DNA of 64,000 bases from NCBI GenBank assembly GCA_020637335.1, contig JACJWC010000023.1, positions 4,168 to 68,167 on the forward strand, read 5' to 3'. The notes below the pieces were generated by a model. The model ran no database searches, was not told the DNA's origin, and was given only the letters and a program-made list of their open reading frames with translations. Origin of the DNA: Acidobacteriota bacterium. GTDB taxonomy: Bacteria > Acidobacteriota > Holophagae > Acanthopleuribacterales > Acanthopleuribacteraceae. The position numbers and the translations under genes were made by a program. Shown one piece after another: positions 8,985-17,293 of the stretch (position 1 is the stretch's first letter; each line of letters begins with the position of its first letter).

Positions 8985-10049
8985 TTATAGACGTTCGGTT
9001 CCTATTGGTAAAACGGGTTGCGCTAAGAGTTTGAGAATTTTGTGGGTGGCCTTGGTAAGCGGAAACAAACTCAGTTCTCGGGGGGTTACCCATTTGAATT
9101 CTTGGTAATGTGTCAAACCTTCGGGCCAGGGGGTGGCCAGAGGTTGATCCAGAAAAGCAATGTGGTAGGTGGCGTCTAAATGAGTGAAGCGGTGGGCAAC
9201 AAATTCAGAGGATGTAATTGGGGTGTCGAAAATTGAATTTTGTTCGATGGGCCAGCCTGGAAATTCCCACAAATTGGCAAGCAGCCCCTTGGTGGGTCGT
9301 TGGCCCAGCCAGAAACGACCATTCTGTTGGATTAACACGGTTTGGAACGCGATGGTTTTGACCGAGACCCGACCCGCTTTTTGGGGACGCGTTTGTGGAT
9401 CCTCATGATTTTGAACCGTTCGACAATAGGGCTGAATTGGGCAATGGGTACATTTAGGCGATTTGGGTTTGCACAGGGTCGCGCCCAGTTCCATCATGGC
9501 TTGGTTAAAATCGCCCGGTCGATCTGGGTCAACCATTTGATCGGCCCAATCCTGGAACGTGTTGCGGTTGGCTGGCACATCAATCGGCAAATCAGAGGCC
9601 ATTACGCGGCTAAGCACGCGCAGGACATTTCCGTCTAAACAGGCTTTGACCTGTTGAAAGGCAATGGAGGCTATAGCTGCGGCTGTATAGGGACCGATGC
9701 CCGGCAATTGGAGCAATGCTTCGTAGCTGGAGGGCAAGGTTGTCTGGCCGCGTGAGACGAGCAATTTGGCTGCGCGTTGCAGGTTGCGGGCCCGGCTGTA
9801 GTAGCCAAGTCCTTCCCAAAGTTTGAGCAACGCTGGTTCCTCCGCCTCCGCAAGAGACTTCAGGTTGGGAAAATGTTGGATAAAACGATTGAAGTAGGGG
9901 ATAACGGTTTCGACCTGGGTCTGTTGCAGCATGATTTCACTGATCCAGGTCCTGTACGCGGAGGGCTCCGAACGCCAGGGCATGATTCTTTGATTTTGGT
10001 CAAACCAAGCCAGCAGCGAAGCGTTGAATTTTGGATTAAAAAGGCGCAT
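8985..10049 (-). CDS. mutY: A/G-specific adenine DNA glycosylase
   Basis: MutY of 354 residues, which removes adenine mispaired with 8-oxoguanine. The helix-hairpin-helix LPGIGPYTAAAI, the catalytic Glu38 in ISEIMLQQTQV and the catalytic Asp139 in CLDGNVLRV are all present. The 4Fe-4S loop is intact with Cys193, 200, 203 and 209 in C-x6-C-x2-C-x5-C spacing. A C-terminal NUDIX-like domain for 8-oxoG recognition follows (GQRPTKGLLANLWEFPGW). ATG 10049 was chosen because homology begins there; the open frame continues upstream without family resemblance. Confidence 0.95.
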   Translation of the reverse strand: MRLFNPKFNASLLAWFDQNQRIMPWRSEPSAYRTWISEIMLQQTQVETVIPYFNRFIQHFPNLKSLAEAEEPALLKLWEGLGYYSRARNLQRAAKLLVSRGQTTLPSSYEALLQLPGIGPYTAAAIASIAFQQVKACLDGNVLRVLSRVMASDLPIDVPANRNTFQDWADQMVDPDRPGDFNQAMMELGATLCKPKSPKCTHCPIQPYCRTVQNHEDPQTRPQKAGRVSVKTIAFQTVLIQQNGRFWLGQRPTKGLLANLWEFPGWPIEQNSIFDTPITSSEFVAHRFTHLDATYHIAFLDQPLATPWPEGLTHYQEFKWVTPRELSLFPLTKATHKILKLLAQPVLPIGTERL

Positions 10050-10136
10050 GATCGTTTTTGAACCCGGACGAAACCTTGCGTTTCCCAATTGTTTGAGTAC
10101 GATAGGGGAGAAGATCAGGAGAATCAAGGAGAAGCT

Positions 10137-10826
10137 GTGGCCAAGGCAGTATTTGATCCCAAACGCGATTTGGATCCGTATGTTTTTTTCTCGAGCCGGA
10201 TTTGCCATGACCTGAACAATATGATTACCGGTGCTCAAGGCGCCATTTCCCTTTTGGAATTCAAGGTCGATGACTTGCCAGAAGGGGCCATCGACGACGA
10301 TTTGCGGCGCTTGCAGCGGTCAGTGGACCAGTTCAACGCCTTGTCTCGCAGACTCGAAGCCATTTTTTTACAGGCGGATAGCCAACAAAAAATCCCTTTT
10401 GATCTGAATCAATTGGTCGCGATTCGGGTTAAGAAGACCCAATCGGAGAGTCATCCGATCTCGTATTTGGGCGAACCCTTTTTCAGTCGATTCAAGGTGG
10501 AACTGCTTCAGGACGCCCTGGAGGAGGCTATCAAAAATGCGCGCGAAGCGCAGCCCAATGGCGGGAAAATTGACATAACCCTGCGGGTTGAAGCCCGCGA
10601 TTCCCATTCGGTGGCTGTGCTGGAGATTGCGGATCAAGGCGTTGGCGTTCCAGCTGAATATTTGACCCGCATATTTGAACCGTTTCGGTCTCATGTCAAA
10701 CGCGGCAACATGGTCGGGTTGGGTTTGTCCATGATCGGCAGCGCAATGGCCGCTCATGAGGGCCGACTTGAACTCGAATCTGAACCAGGCAAGGGTTCGA
10801 CTTTGCGCATGGAGTTTCCGGACTGA
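10137..10826 (+). CDS. small soluble histidine kinase
   Basis: A 229-residue cytoplasmic kinase without sensor or membrane segments. The dimerisation helix holds the probable phospho-acceptor in RICHDLNNMITG (His24), an HDLNN variant of the H-box. The ATPase domain shows the N-box DALEEAIKNAREA, the G1 box DQGVGV, the F-box IFEPF and the G2 box GLGLSM. Input must come from a partner protein. The GTG at 10137 is preferred because AAGGAG sits 6-7 bases upstream. Its stop codon directly abuts the stop of the convergent exporter gene with no base between. No response regulator is adjacent. Confidence 0.82.
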   Translation: MAKAVFDPKRDLDPYVFFSSRICHDLNNMITGAQGAISLLEFKVDDLPEGAIDDDLRRLQRSVDQFNALSRRLEAIFLQADSQQKIPFDLNQLVAIRVKKTQSESHPISYLGEPFFSRFKVELLQDALEEAIKNAREAQPNGGKIDITLRVEARDSHSVAVLEIADQGVGVPAEYLTRIFEPFRSHVKRGNMVGLGLSMIGSAMAAHEGRLELESEPGKGSTLRMEFPD

Positions 10827-13409
10827 TTAATGTTCAGCCCGGACAAAACGAATTTTGAATGTCTCCATCAACAAGGGCAGCAAGGTCACGGAAGCGAACC
10901 AGGAAAAACCCACACCGAGAATGGCCGATGCACCCAGTGAGTGGAAACCGGAGTAGTCCGCCATAAAGAGCGAGCTGAAACCAAAAACGGTTGTCATGGA
11001 GGTTAAGGTTACGGCTTTTGCACAGCTTGCCATGGTTTCGGCAACCTGACCTTTTTTGCGGTGCAGGTATTTTTCAACGATGTGCACCCCATCGTCTATG
11101 CCAATACCGATAATCAGCGGTGTGGCCACAAAATTGAGCAGGTTAATATCAATGCCCAGCAGGACCATGGTTCCCAGCATCCAGATAATACTGATAATCA
11201 GTGGTGATAAGGTCAAAACGATTAGGGAAAGTTTGCGGAAATGGAAGATTAGGATACCCAAAACCAGCGAGAGGGCCAGGATACAGGAGAGCAGGAAGCT
11301 GTCTTCAACCAAAAACTTGATTTCATCGCTTAAGACTTGCAAACCCGTCACATAGAGTTCGTTGCCTTCGCCCGGAGTAACACTTTGCAATATTTCGTTG
11401 GTCATCGCTGAAATGGTCTTTTTTTCCCACAACCCTTTTGCCGGGTAAATGTAGGTAACCGCCTTGTAATGACCATCCTTGTGTTGGAGAAATTGGCGTA
11501 AAAGCGAGCCCTCGGATTGCACCAACTCAGCAAGGGTCACCGGCTCGTGGCTGGAAAGCCCTTCTGATAAGTGGTGAGCGTAATTCTGGTGGTCTGGCGT
11601 GACCCGAAAGCGTTCTCTTTCCAGGGTATTCAGGAAGTTCTGTTCAAATTCAGGACCTTGAATGCCGTGTTCGGCGATGATCCGCATGTTCTCTTCTTGG
11701 CGGGCGGGTTCCTGAATAAAATTTAATGCGGTATCAAAGCGCGCAATCTTACCGTCTGCCTTCATTTTGCTTAGTACCGGATTCATTTCCTTTTGCATGC
11801 GGTAGAGGTCGGCTTCGTTTTTGGCTTCCATCACAAACGTAAGCGAGCGCAAACTTCCGCCGACTTTTGCAGTAACTCTGCTCTGCAACTCAATGGCAGG
11901 GTTGCTTTTGGCGCGAATACTGCGCAAATCGGGGTTGAAACGCAATTGAACAGCGTAATAGAGCATGAAGAGTGTGAACACCCCAAAAGCGGCCAAACCC
12001 CACTTGCCGCTTTTTAAGAAGAAAACAATCAGTTTTTCACTGTGGAAGCCGTGTTGGGTACGCGGTTTCCATTTCTCACCGCGGATCCGTTCACGGAAAA
12101 AGACCATGGTGGGCAAAAGCACAAACATATGGGCCAGACACAAAAAGATACCCAGCGAAGCGATGACACTGAATTCAAACAAACCCTTGAAATGGCCGAT
12201 TCCCATGGCCAGAAAAGCCAGGCCAGTGGTGCTGCCGGCAATGATGGTGCCCAATCCCGTTTGGGCCAGACTGCATTCCATAGCCTCGCATGGGGCACTG
12301 CCTTCAGTTCGTTCATCCAAATAGCGGGAGTAGATGTGAATGGCAAAATCGATGCCCAACCCTACAATCACGGCCGAAAAGGTTGCAGTTAAAAGGTTGA
12401 GTCGGCCAAACAGGAAATAGCTGATGCCAAGCGTCCAAACTTCCGCTGAAATCAAGGGCACACCCACATACAGGATGGCCATGGGCCGACCATAGGCCAG
12501 AATGAACAAGAAAATGACCAATAAGAAGGAGCTGATGAACATGGAGACCACGTCTGCCTTGATGGTGGCATTTTCATTGGACGTGATGGCGTGGGCACCG
12601 GTTAAACCAATGTTCAGTCGAGATAATGCGTCTTGTCCTTCCTCCTCGGCAAATTGTTTTTTGGCGTTTTGAATCGAATCCCCAAGCATTTTCATGGCAT
12701 TGACGGCGAAATCGACATTTTCATTGCTCTCGACCGGTCGCGCCAACACGAGCAGGATGGTTTGATCGCGACTGGTCAAATAGCCGCCGGTCAGGTCCAG
12801 GTGGTAATTGCCTGTGATTTCCTCTTTGTAGGATACGGCCAGGTCGAGCAAGGAAAGCGGATCTTTTTCGATCAGGGACTTGGAGGCCATGCCTGATTCC
12901 AGGTCCTTAAAATTCTGTTTGAAGCGGGCGTCGATCTGTTCGGGTTGCAGACGCTTACAGAATTCCTCTACTTTGTCGGCCGGTAACATGCGCGGTAAAT
13001 ACTGCAGATAGCGATAATAATCGGACTCTTTGATCTGATCAAAGAGGTTGGCGTTAATCCATTTGAGGTAATCCGGGAAGCGTTCATCCTGGCGGGTTTG
13101 TTCGACCAAAAGGTCGGCAAAGCTTTGGGCAATCTCCATGTCGTCCGGGTCACATTCGATGGCAATGACAATGCGATCAATCAATTGGAAGTCGCGAACG
13201 GTATCCTCAAAGCGTTGAACCACCAAGTTATGGGCGGGCAGCAAGTCTTTTATGGTGGTCTTTTGCTGAAGTTTGAGGGCAAAAAAAGCAAAAAATGCGG
13301 TCAAAACTAACCAGACGGCAATGATTCGTGGCCAGTGTTGAAAGGAAAAGCGTGCGAGTGCGCGCAGCCATTGCTGTGAATTTTTTTTACGAAGTTCTTT
13401 GGTCGCCAA
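10827..13409 (-). CDS. MMPL/RND-superfamily exporter
   Basis: An 860-residue transporter with the duplicated RND plan: one N-terminal membrane helix, a large extracytoplasmic loop (about residues 45-280), five further helices, a linker, then the same arrangement again. The helices around VIVGLGIDFAIHIYSRYLDE and PLIIGIGIDDGVHIVEKYL carry the paired Asp residues expected for proton coupling in MMPL proteins. These proteins are thought to move lipids or hydrophobic compounds across the inner membrane; the substrate cannot be told here. The start is TTG at 13409 with AAGGAG 8 bases upstream; no ATG fits. No periplasmic adaptor or outer-membrane channel gene is adjacent. Confidence 0.88.
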   Translation of the reverse strand: MATKELRKKNSQQWLRALARFSFQHWPRIIAVWLVLTAFFAFFALKLQQKTTIKDLLPAHNLVVQRFEDTVRDFQLIDRIVIAIECDPDDMEIAQSFADLLVEQTRQDERFPDYLKWINANLFDQIKESDYYRYLQYLPRMLPADKVEEFCKRLQPEQIDARFKQNFKDLESGMASKSLIEKDPLSLLDLAVSYKEEITGNYHLDLTGGYLTSRDQTILLVLARPVESNENVDFAVNAMKMLGDSIQNAKKQFAEEEGQDALSRLNIGLTGAHAITSNENATIKADVVSMFISSFLLVIFLFILAYGRPMAILYVGVPLISAEVWTLGISYFLFGRLNLLTATFSAVIVGLGIDFAIHIYSRYLDERTEGSAPCEAMECSLAQTGLGTIIAGSTTGLAFLAMGIGHFKGLFEFSVIASLGIFLCLAHMFVLLPTMVFFRERIRGEKWKPRTQHGFHSEKLIVFFLKSGKWGLAAFGVFTLFMLYYAVQLRFNPDLRSIRAKSNPAIELQSRVTAKVGGSLRSLTFVMEAKNEADLYRMQKEMNPVLSKMKADGKIARFDTALNFIQEPARQEENMRIIAEHGIQGPEFEQNFLNTLERERFRVTPDHQNYAHHLSEGLSSHEPVTLAELVQSEGSLLRQFLQHKDGHYKAVTYIYPAKGLWEKKTISAMTNEILQSVTPGEGNELYVTGLQVLSDEIKFLVEDSFLLSCILALSLVLGILIFHFRKLSLIVLTLSPLIISIIWMLGTMVLLGIDINLLNFVATPLIIGIGIDDGVHIVEKYLHRKKGQVAETMASCAKAVTLTSMTTVFGFSSLFMADYSGFHSLGASAILGVGFSWFASVTLLPLLMETFKIRFVRAEH

Positions 13410-13483
13410 TGGCCAGCTCCTTAGTCCCGGAGAAATGGGATTTTAGCACGGTGTTCAGGTGCCGAATGCGCACCCCTTTTGCC

Positions 13484-14749
13484 TTAAATCGATTCGATCA
13501 TGGCTTTGATTTGGGTTAATCCTCTTTGCACTTCGGCCAAGGTCGGTCCGAAACTGAGTCGGACATACGGATTTAAGCGGGAAGGAATGCGACGGCGCTG
13601 ACCGGGATTGACATCAAAGAAAACGCCCGGTACACAAATCACGTTAAATTCCAGAGCTTTGCGAAAAAAGGCCATCCCGTCGCGGATGGGTTCCGGCAGG
13701 CCGCTGAGTTCGGGGAAGCAGTAAAAAGCACCTTGCGGAACGGCGCCTGCCTTGAGGTCCAAACCCAAGCCGGTTAGGGATTGAACCATCAAATCGCGTT
13801 TGGGCTGGAAATGTTGGCGAATCGCCCTGGCTTCACGGTCTGCCCATGATTTCCCGAGCAGCGGAATAATGCCGCGCTGCACCGGATGGGTCGCGCCACC
13901 ATCCAAAAAACTGCCGGCTGATCCGATGCGTTCAATTATGGCCTTTGGGGCCAGTGTCCAACTGATCCGCAGGCCCGGATAACGCCAATTTTTGGTTAAG
14001 CCGTCAATAATCACGACCTGGTCTTTGTTGACATCTTCCACGCAGGCCGCAGCACTTTGGCTCGGCGGATCATCTGGCGAGCCGTACAAATAATGGGCAT
14101 AGAATTCGTCTAAAATGAATGCGCAATTCAGCTCGCGGCAGGTATCAACCCAGCCTTGCAAAGCTGGACCGGAAATCACATGGCCTGTGGGGTTGCAGGG
14201 GTTGGAAATTAGAATTGCACCTAAACCACGACCGATGATTTCACGACGCAACTGTTCGGAACTCATTTGAAAGCCGCTCTCTCTTGGCAGCGCAATGGGG
14301 ATGGGCACAAAGGCGCGAAACAAGTCGAGCAACTCTTCATAGGCTGTGTAATCGGGTAAGAAATGGCCCAGATTAACGGAATCCAAACTTGCAGCGACCC
14401 GGGTCAGTCCAGAACGCCCACCTGGTGAAATGGCGACGTTTTCGGCTGTGTATTGGCTTTTGAGCCCGCGGCGATAACGCTGATTGTAGAGTTCAGCGAC
14501 GGCCGCTCGCAGCTCCCACGCACCGCTGACTGGGCTGTATTCTGAAACAGTTGGATCGATTGAAAGCGCACCTAACCTGTCCGGTGCCCCTTCCAAAGCA
14601 TGTGTTTCCGGTGCGCCTTGACCCAAATTGGCCCATTCGGGATGGCCCGTGTAGTAGCCGTGTTTTTGCGCCTCGTGCATGACAAAAATGACGCCCGTTT
14701 TGGGGACAGGGCGAAAGTTTTGCTGAATGAATTCCTCTTGGCGAGTCAT
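13484..14749 (-). CDS. PLP-dependent aminotransferase, class I/II
   Basis: A 421-residue fold-type I aminotransferase. Recognisable marks are SPGGRSGLTRV for phosphate binding, LISNPCNPTGHVIS (the NPTG motif), DEFYAHYLYG, and the Schiff-base lysine in DGLTKNWRYPGLRISW. The C-terminal Arg for the substrate carboxylate is likely in the LNPYVRLSFG segment. The substrate is not evident; aspartate-type or aromatic activity are both possible. The ATG at 14749 comes 5 bases after the stop of the cyclophilin gene on the same strand, so translation is probably coupled. The binding site is weak, which fits coupling. Confidence 0.86.
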   Translation of the reverse strand: MTRQEEFIQQNFRPVPKTGVIFVMHEAQKHGYYTGHPEWANLGQGAPETHALEGAPDRLGALSIDPTVSEYSPVSGAWELRAAVAELYNQRYRRGLKSQYTAENVAISPGGRSGLTRVAASLDSVNLGHFLPDYTAYEELLDLFRAFVPIPIALPRESGFQMSSEQLRREIIGRGLGAILISNPCNPTGHVISGPALQGWVDTCRELNCAFILDEFYAHYLYGSPDDPPSQSAAACVEDVNKDQVVIIDGLTKNWRYPGLRISWTLAPKAIIERIGSAGSFLDGGATHPVQRGIIPLLGKSWADREARAIRQHFQPKRDLMVQSLTGLGLDLKAGAVPQGAFYCFPELSGLPEPIRDGMAFFRKALEFNVICVPGVFFDVNPGQRRRIPSRLNPYVRLSFGPTLAEVQRGLTQIKAMIESI

Positions 14750-14754
14750 GGTTC

Positions 14755-15267
14755 TTATTTTCGGGGGTACTTTTTGTCCAATTCGCGGTCCCACTCCGCA
14801 ACACGATCCGCCTGTGCAGCCAAAAGTTGGGCAGTATCACCTTCAATAACAACCGATTGAATACTATCACCTTGCACGATTTGATTAACAACTGCCTGAT
14901 CGCTTTCACCAACTACTGCACCAAATACGGTGTGTTTGCCGTCCAGCCAGGCGGTTGGAACATGGGTGATAAAGAATTGGCTGCCATTGGTACGCGGACC
15001 AGCATTGGCCATGGACAGAATACCGGGCCGGTCATGGCACAGATCGTCGTGAAATTCGTCCTCAAAAACATAGCCGGGTTTGCCGCGTCCGGTTCCTTCT
15101 GGGCAGCCGCCCTGAACCATAAAATCTGAAATTACGCGGTGAAACTTAAGGCCGTTGTAATAACCCCGTTGGGCCAGGTTGACAAAATTGGCGACAGTAA
15201 TGGGTGCCTGTTCTGCAAAAAGGTTTAAGTTAATCGTTCCGCGGTTTGTATTAATGATAGCTTTCAT
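14755..15267 (-). CDS. cyclophilin-type peptidyl-prolyl cis-trans isomerase
   Basis: A 170-residue single-domain cyclophilin without a signal peptide, so cytoplasmic. The active-site core is present: FHRVISDFMVQGG, the GPRTNGSQFFI segment, and the WLDGKHTVFG loop. The last 40 residues form a charged helix (RVAEWDRELDKKYPRK) beyond the cyclophilin fold. It acts on peptidyl-proline bonds during folding. It heads a two-gene unit with the aminotransferase and is divergent from the TerC gene, with 123 bases between them for promoters. Confidence 0.93.
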   Translation of the reverse strand: MKAIINTNRGTINLNLFAEQAPITVANFVNLAQRGYYNGLKFHRVISDFMVQGGCPEGTGRGKPGYVFEDEFHDDLCHDRPGILSMANAGPRTNGSQFFITHVPTAWLDGKHTVFGAVVGESDQAVVNQIVQGDSIQSVVIEGDTAQLLAAQADRVAEWDRELDKKYPRK

Positions 15268-15390
15268 AACGGCCCTCCCTAAAGTCCCGGCATTCTAACG
15301 CATCCGATGGCGAGAAGACCACCTCACAATCGGACTTTAATGCAAACTGCGTTAAAATACGCGCCAAATTCAAATGGGAGTCGATCAGCA

Positions 15391-16122
15391 ATGGACATAT
15401 TCCTCAGTGCGGATGCATGGCTTGGTTTGGTGACTTTAACGGTTCTTGAAATCGTGCTGGGTGTCGATAACATTATTTTTATATCGATCATCTCGGATAA
15501 GTTGCCACCTGAGCAGCGCAGCAAGGCCCGGCGGGTGGGTTTGGCCTTAGCGCTGATCACCCGTATTCTGTTGCTGTTTAGTCTTTCTTGGATGGTCAAG
15601 CTGACCGAGCCGGTCTTCACCCTGGTCCGCGAATTTAGTGGTCGCGATTTGATTTTGCTCGTGGGCGGCTTGTTTCTGATCTACAAGGCGACTCATGAAA
15701 TCCATGGGAAATTGGAGGGCGAGGACGGCGAAAAAACGCCTAAAGGGGCTGTCAGCTTTGGGCGGGTGATTGGCCAGATCATGATTTTGGACATTGTATT
15801 TTCGCTGGACTCGGTCATTACAGCGGTGGGAATGGTCGACCATTTTTTAATTATGGTCATCGCTGTCGTGATCGCTGTTGCGATAATGCTGCTGCTGGTC
15901 AACCAATTGGCCGATTATGTGGACCGCCACCCAACCATCAAAATGCTGGCCCTGAGTTTTCTGCTTTTGATCGGATTCTCGTTGGTAGGTGAAGGGACTG
16001 GCATGCACATTCCAAAAGGCTATATTTATTTTGCGATGGGATTTTCGGTTGGCGTGGAGATGTTGAATCAATTTGCACGCCGGGGTAAAAACAAGGTTGA
16101 ACTGCATCAACCCTACCGTTGA
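15391..16122 (+). CDS. TerC family integral membrane protein
   Basis: A 243-residue protein with seven or so membrane spans and the TerC signatures: LEIVLGVDNIIFISI in the first span pair and the matching DIVFSLDSVITAVGM in the second half, whose Asp and Asn/Ser residues probably line an ion path. TerC-family proteins are linked to metal (notably manganese) export and tellurite resistance; the substrate here is inferred. The ATG at 15391 has GGGAG about 10 bases upstream. No other ter genes are adjacent. Confidence 0.9.
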   Translation: MDIFLSADAWLGLVTLTVLEIVLGVDNIIFISIISDKLPPEQRSKARRVGLALALITRILLLFSLSWMVKLTEPVFTLVREFSGRDLILLVGGLFLIYKATHEIHGKLEGEDGEKTPKGAVSFGRVIGQIMILDIVFSLDSVITAVGMVDHFLIMVIAVVIAVAIMLLLVNQLADYVDRHPTIKMLALSFLLLIGFSLVGEGTGMHIPKGYIYFAMGFSVGVEMLNQFARRGKNKVELHQPYR

Positions 16123-16125
16123 ATT

Positions 16126-16145
16126 GGACCATTCTTTGGTCCTTT
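16126..16145 (+). terminator. possible weak intrinsic terminator after the TerC gene
   Basis: GGACCA and TGGTCC form a 6-bp stem with a 5-base loop immediately after the TerC stop codon, followed by only TTT. It is short for a terminator and may be partial. Confidence 0.35.
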
Positions 16146-16214
16146 CCGTTGATTTCTTGTAGAAGCGTGTGGGATTTGGGACAATGACGTCAACTTTTAG
16201 GTGCGAGGATTGCC

Positions 16215-17291
16215 ATGGGGATCAGTGATCTCTGGAAAAAGGAACAGGGTGATCGCGATTTAGATTTAACTGAGCCGCTGCACCAAGGTCACTTGGAGTC
16301 GGGCTCCGACATGATGGGCAAATTGGTCGGCGGCAAGTACGTCATTGAGGATGTGCTCGGTTACGGCGGCATGGGCGTTTTGTACACTGCGCGTCACAAG
16401 ATGTTGGGCCGCAAATATGTCATTAAGATTATTCGCCTCCACCTGATGGACAAGCATGCGCAAGTTGCCGTCAAGCGCTTTCGGCGGGAAGCACAAGCTT
16501 TGGCCAAAGTTCTTCACCCCAATGTAGTGGAAGTAGTCGATTACGACCTGATTGACGAACAGACCCCTTACTTTGTCATGGAGTTTGTAGAGGGCAAAAA
16601 CCTTTCGCAACTGCTGGAAACTGAGGCCAATGGCTTGCCTGTAGATCTGTTCCTGGTCATCATGGAGCAAGTCTGTCACGCGCTGGATGAAGTGCACAGT
16701 AAAGGTATTATTCATCGCGACTTGAAACCCAGCAATCTGATGGTTCAGGAAAGAGACGGCGAAATTTTGGTTAAACTGCTGGATTTTGGTTTGGTCCAAA
16801 TCAACTCAAGCGAATTTGAGTCGAGCATTATTAAATTAACTGGTACGGGCCAGGTCATTGGCACACCCGCCTACATGGCGCCCGAACAGTGTCGCGGAGA
16901 AGAAATCGATCATTTGAGTGATGTGTATGCCTTGGGCTTATTGGCGCATGAAATGCTCACCGGGATGCCTGCCATGGATGGCGAGACTTTTGTTGAAGTG
17001 GTTGAACGCCAGTTGAATGAAAACCCCATTCCGGTCAACCAGATCAAGCCAGAGGTACCAGCCCACATCGCATTGGCAATTCAAAAGGCCGTGGCCAAAA
17101 ATCCGGCCGATCGTTTCCAGAAGGCTTCGGATTTTCTGCGCGCCTTGAAGGGGGAATTGCAGGTTGAACTGAAACCGGAAGCTCCAGCTGCCCCAGCGCC
17201 CGCTTCAACCAAACCACCCTGGTTGTGGGTTATCGTCGGAGTCATTTTGGTGGCGATTACGTTTTGGCTGGTGGCCAGTTGGCCTTCCTAG
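16215..17291 (+). CDS. membrane-anchored Ser/Thr protein kinase
   Basis: A 358-residue Hanks-type kinase. The glycine loop GYGGMGVL is at residues 49-56, the ATP lysine is Lys71, the helix C glutamate is probably Glu92, the catalytic loop HRDLKPSN is at 167-174, the DFG motif starts at Asp190, and MAPEQC is at 221-226. All key residues are present, so it should be active. After an Ala/Pro-rich linker one membrane helix (about 334-354) ends four residues before the C-terminus, giving a tail-anchored kinase with no external sensor domain. It is convergent with the TPR-GGDEF gene, the stops being two bases apart. GAGGA precedes the ATG. Confidence 0.93.
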   Translation: MGISDLWKKEQGDRDLDLTEPLHQGHLESGSDMMGKLVGGKYVIEDVLGYGGMGVLYTARHKMLGRKYVIKIIRLHLMDKHAQVAVKRFRREAQALAKVLHPNVVEVVDYDLIDEQTPYFVMEFVEGKNLSQLLETEANGLPVDLFLVIMEQVCHALDEVHSKGIIHRDLKPSNLMVQERDGEILVKLLDFGLVQINSSEFESSIIKLTGTGQVIGTPAYMAPEQCRGEEIDHLSDVYALGLLAHEMLTGMPAMDGETFVEVVERQLNENPIPVNQIKPEVPAHIALAIQKAVAKNPADRFQKASDFLRALKGELQVELKPEAPAAPAPASTKPPWLWVIVGVILVAITFWLVASWPS

Positions 17292-17293
17292 GT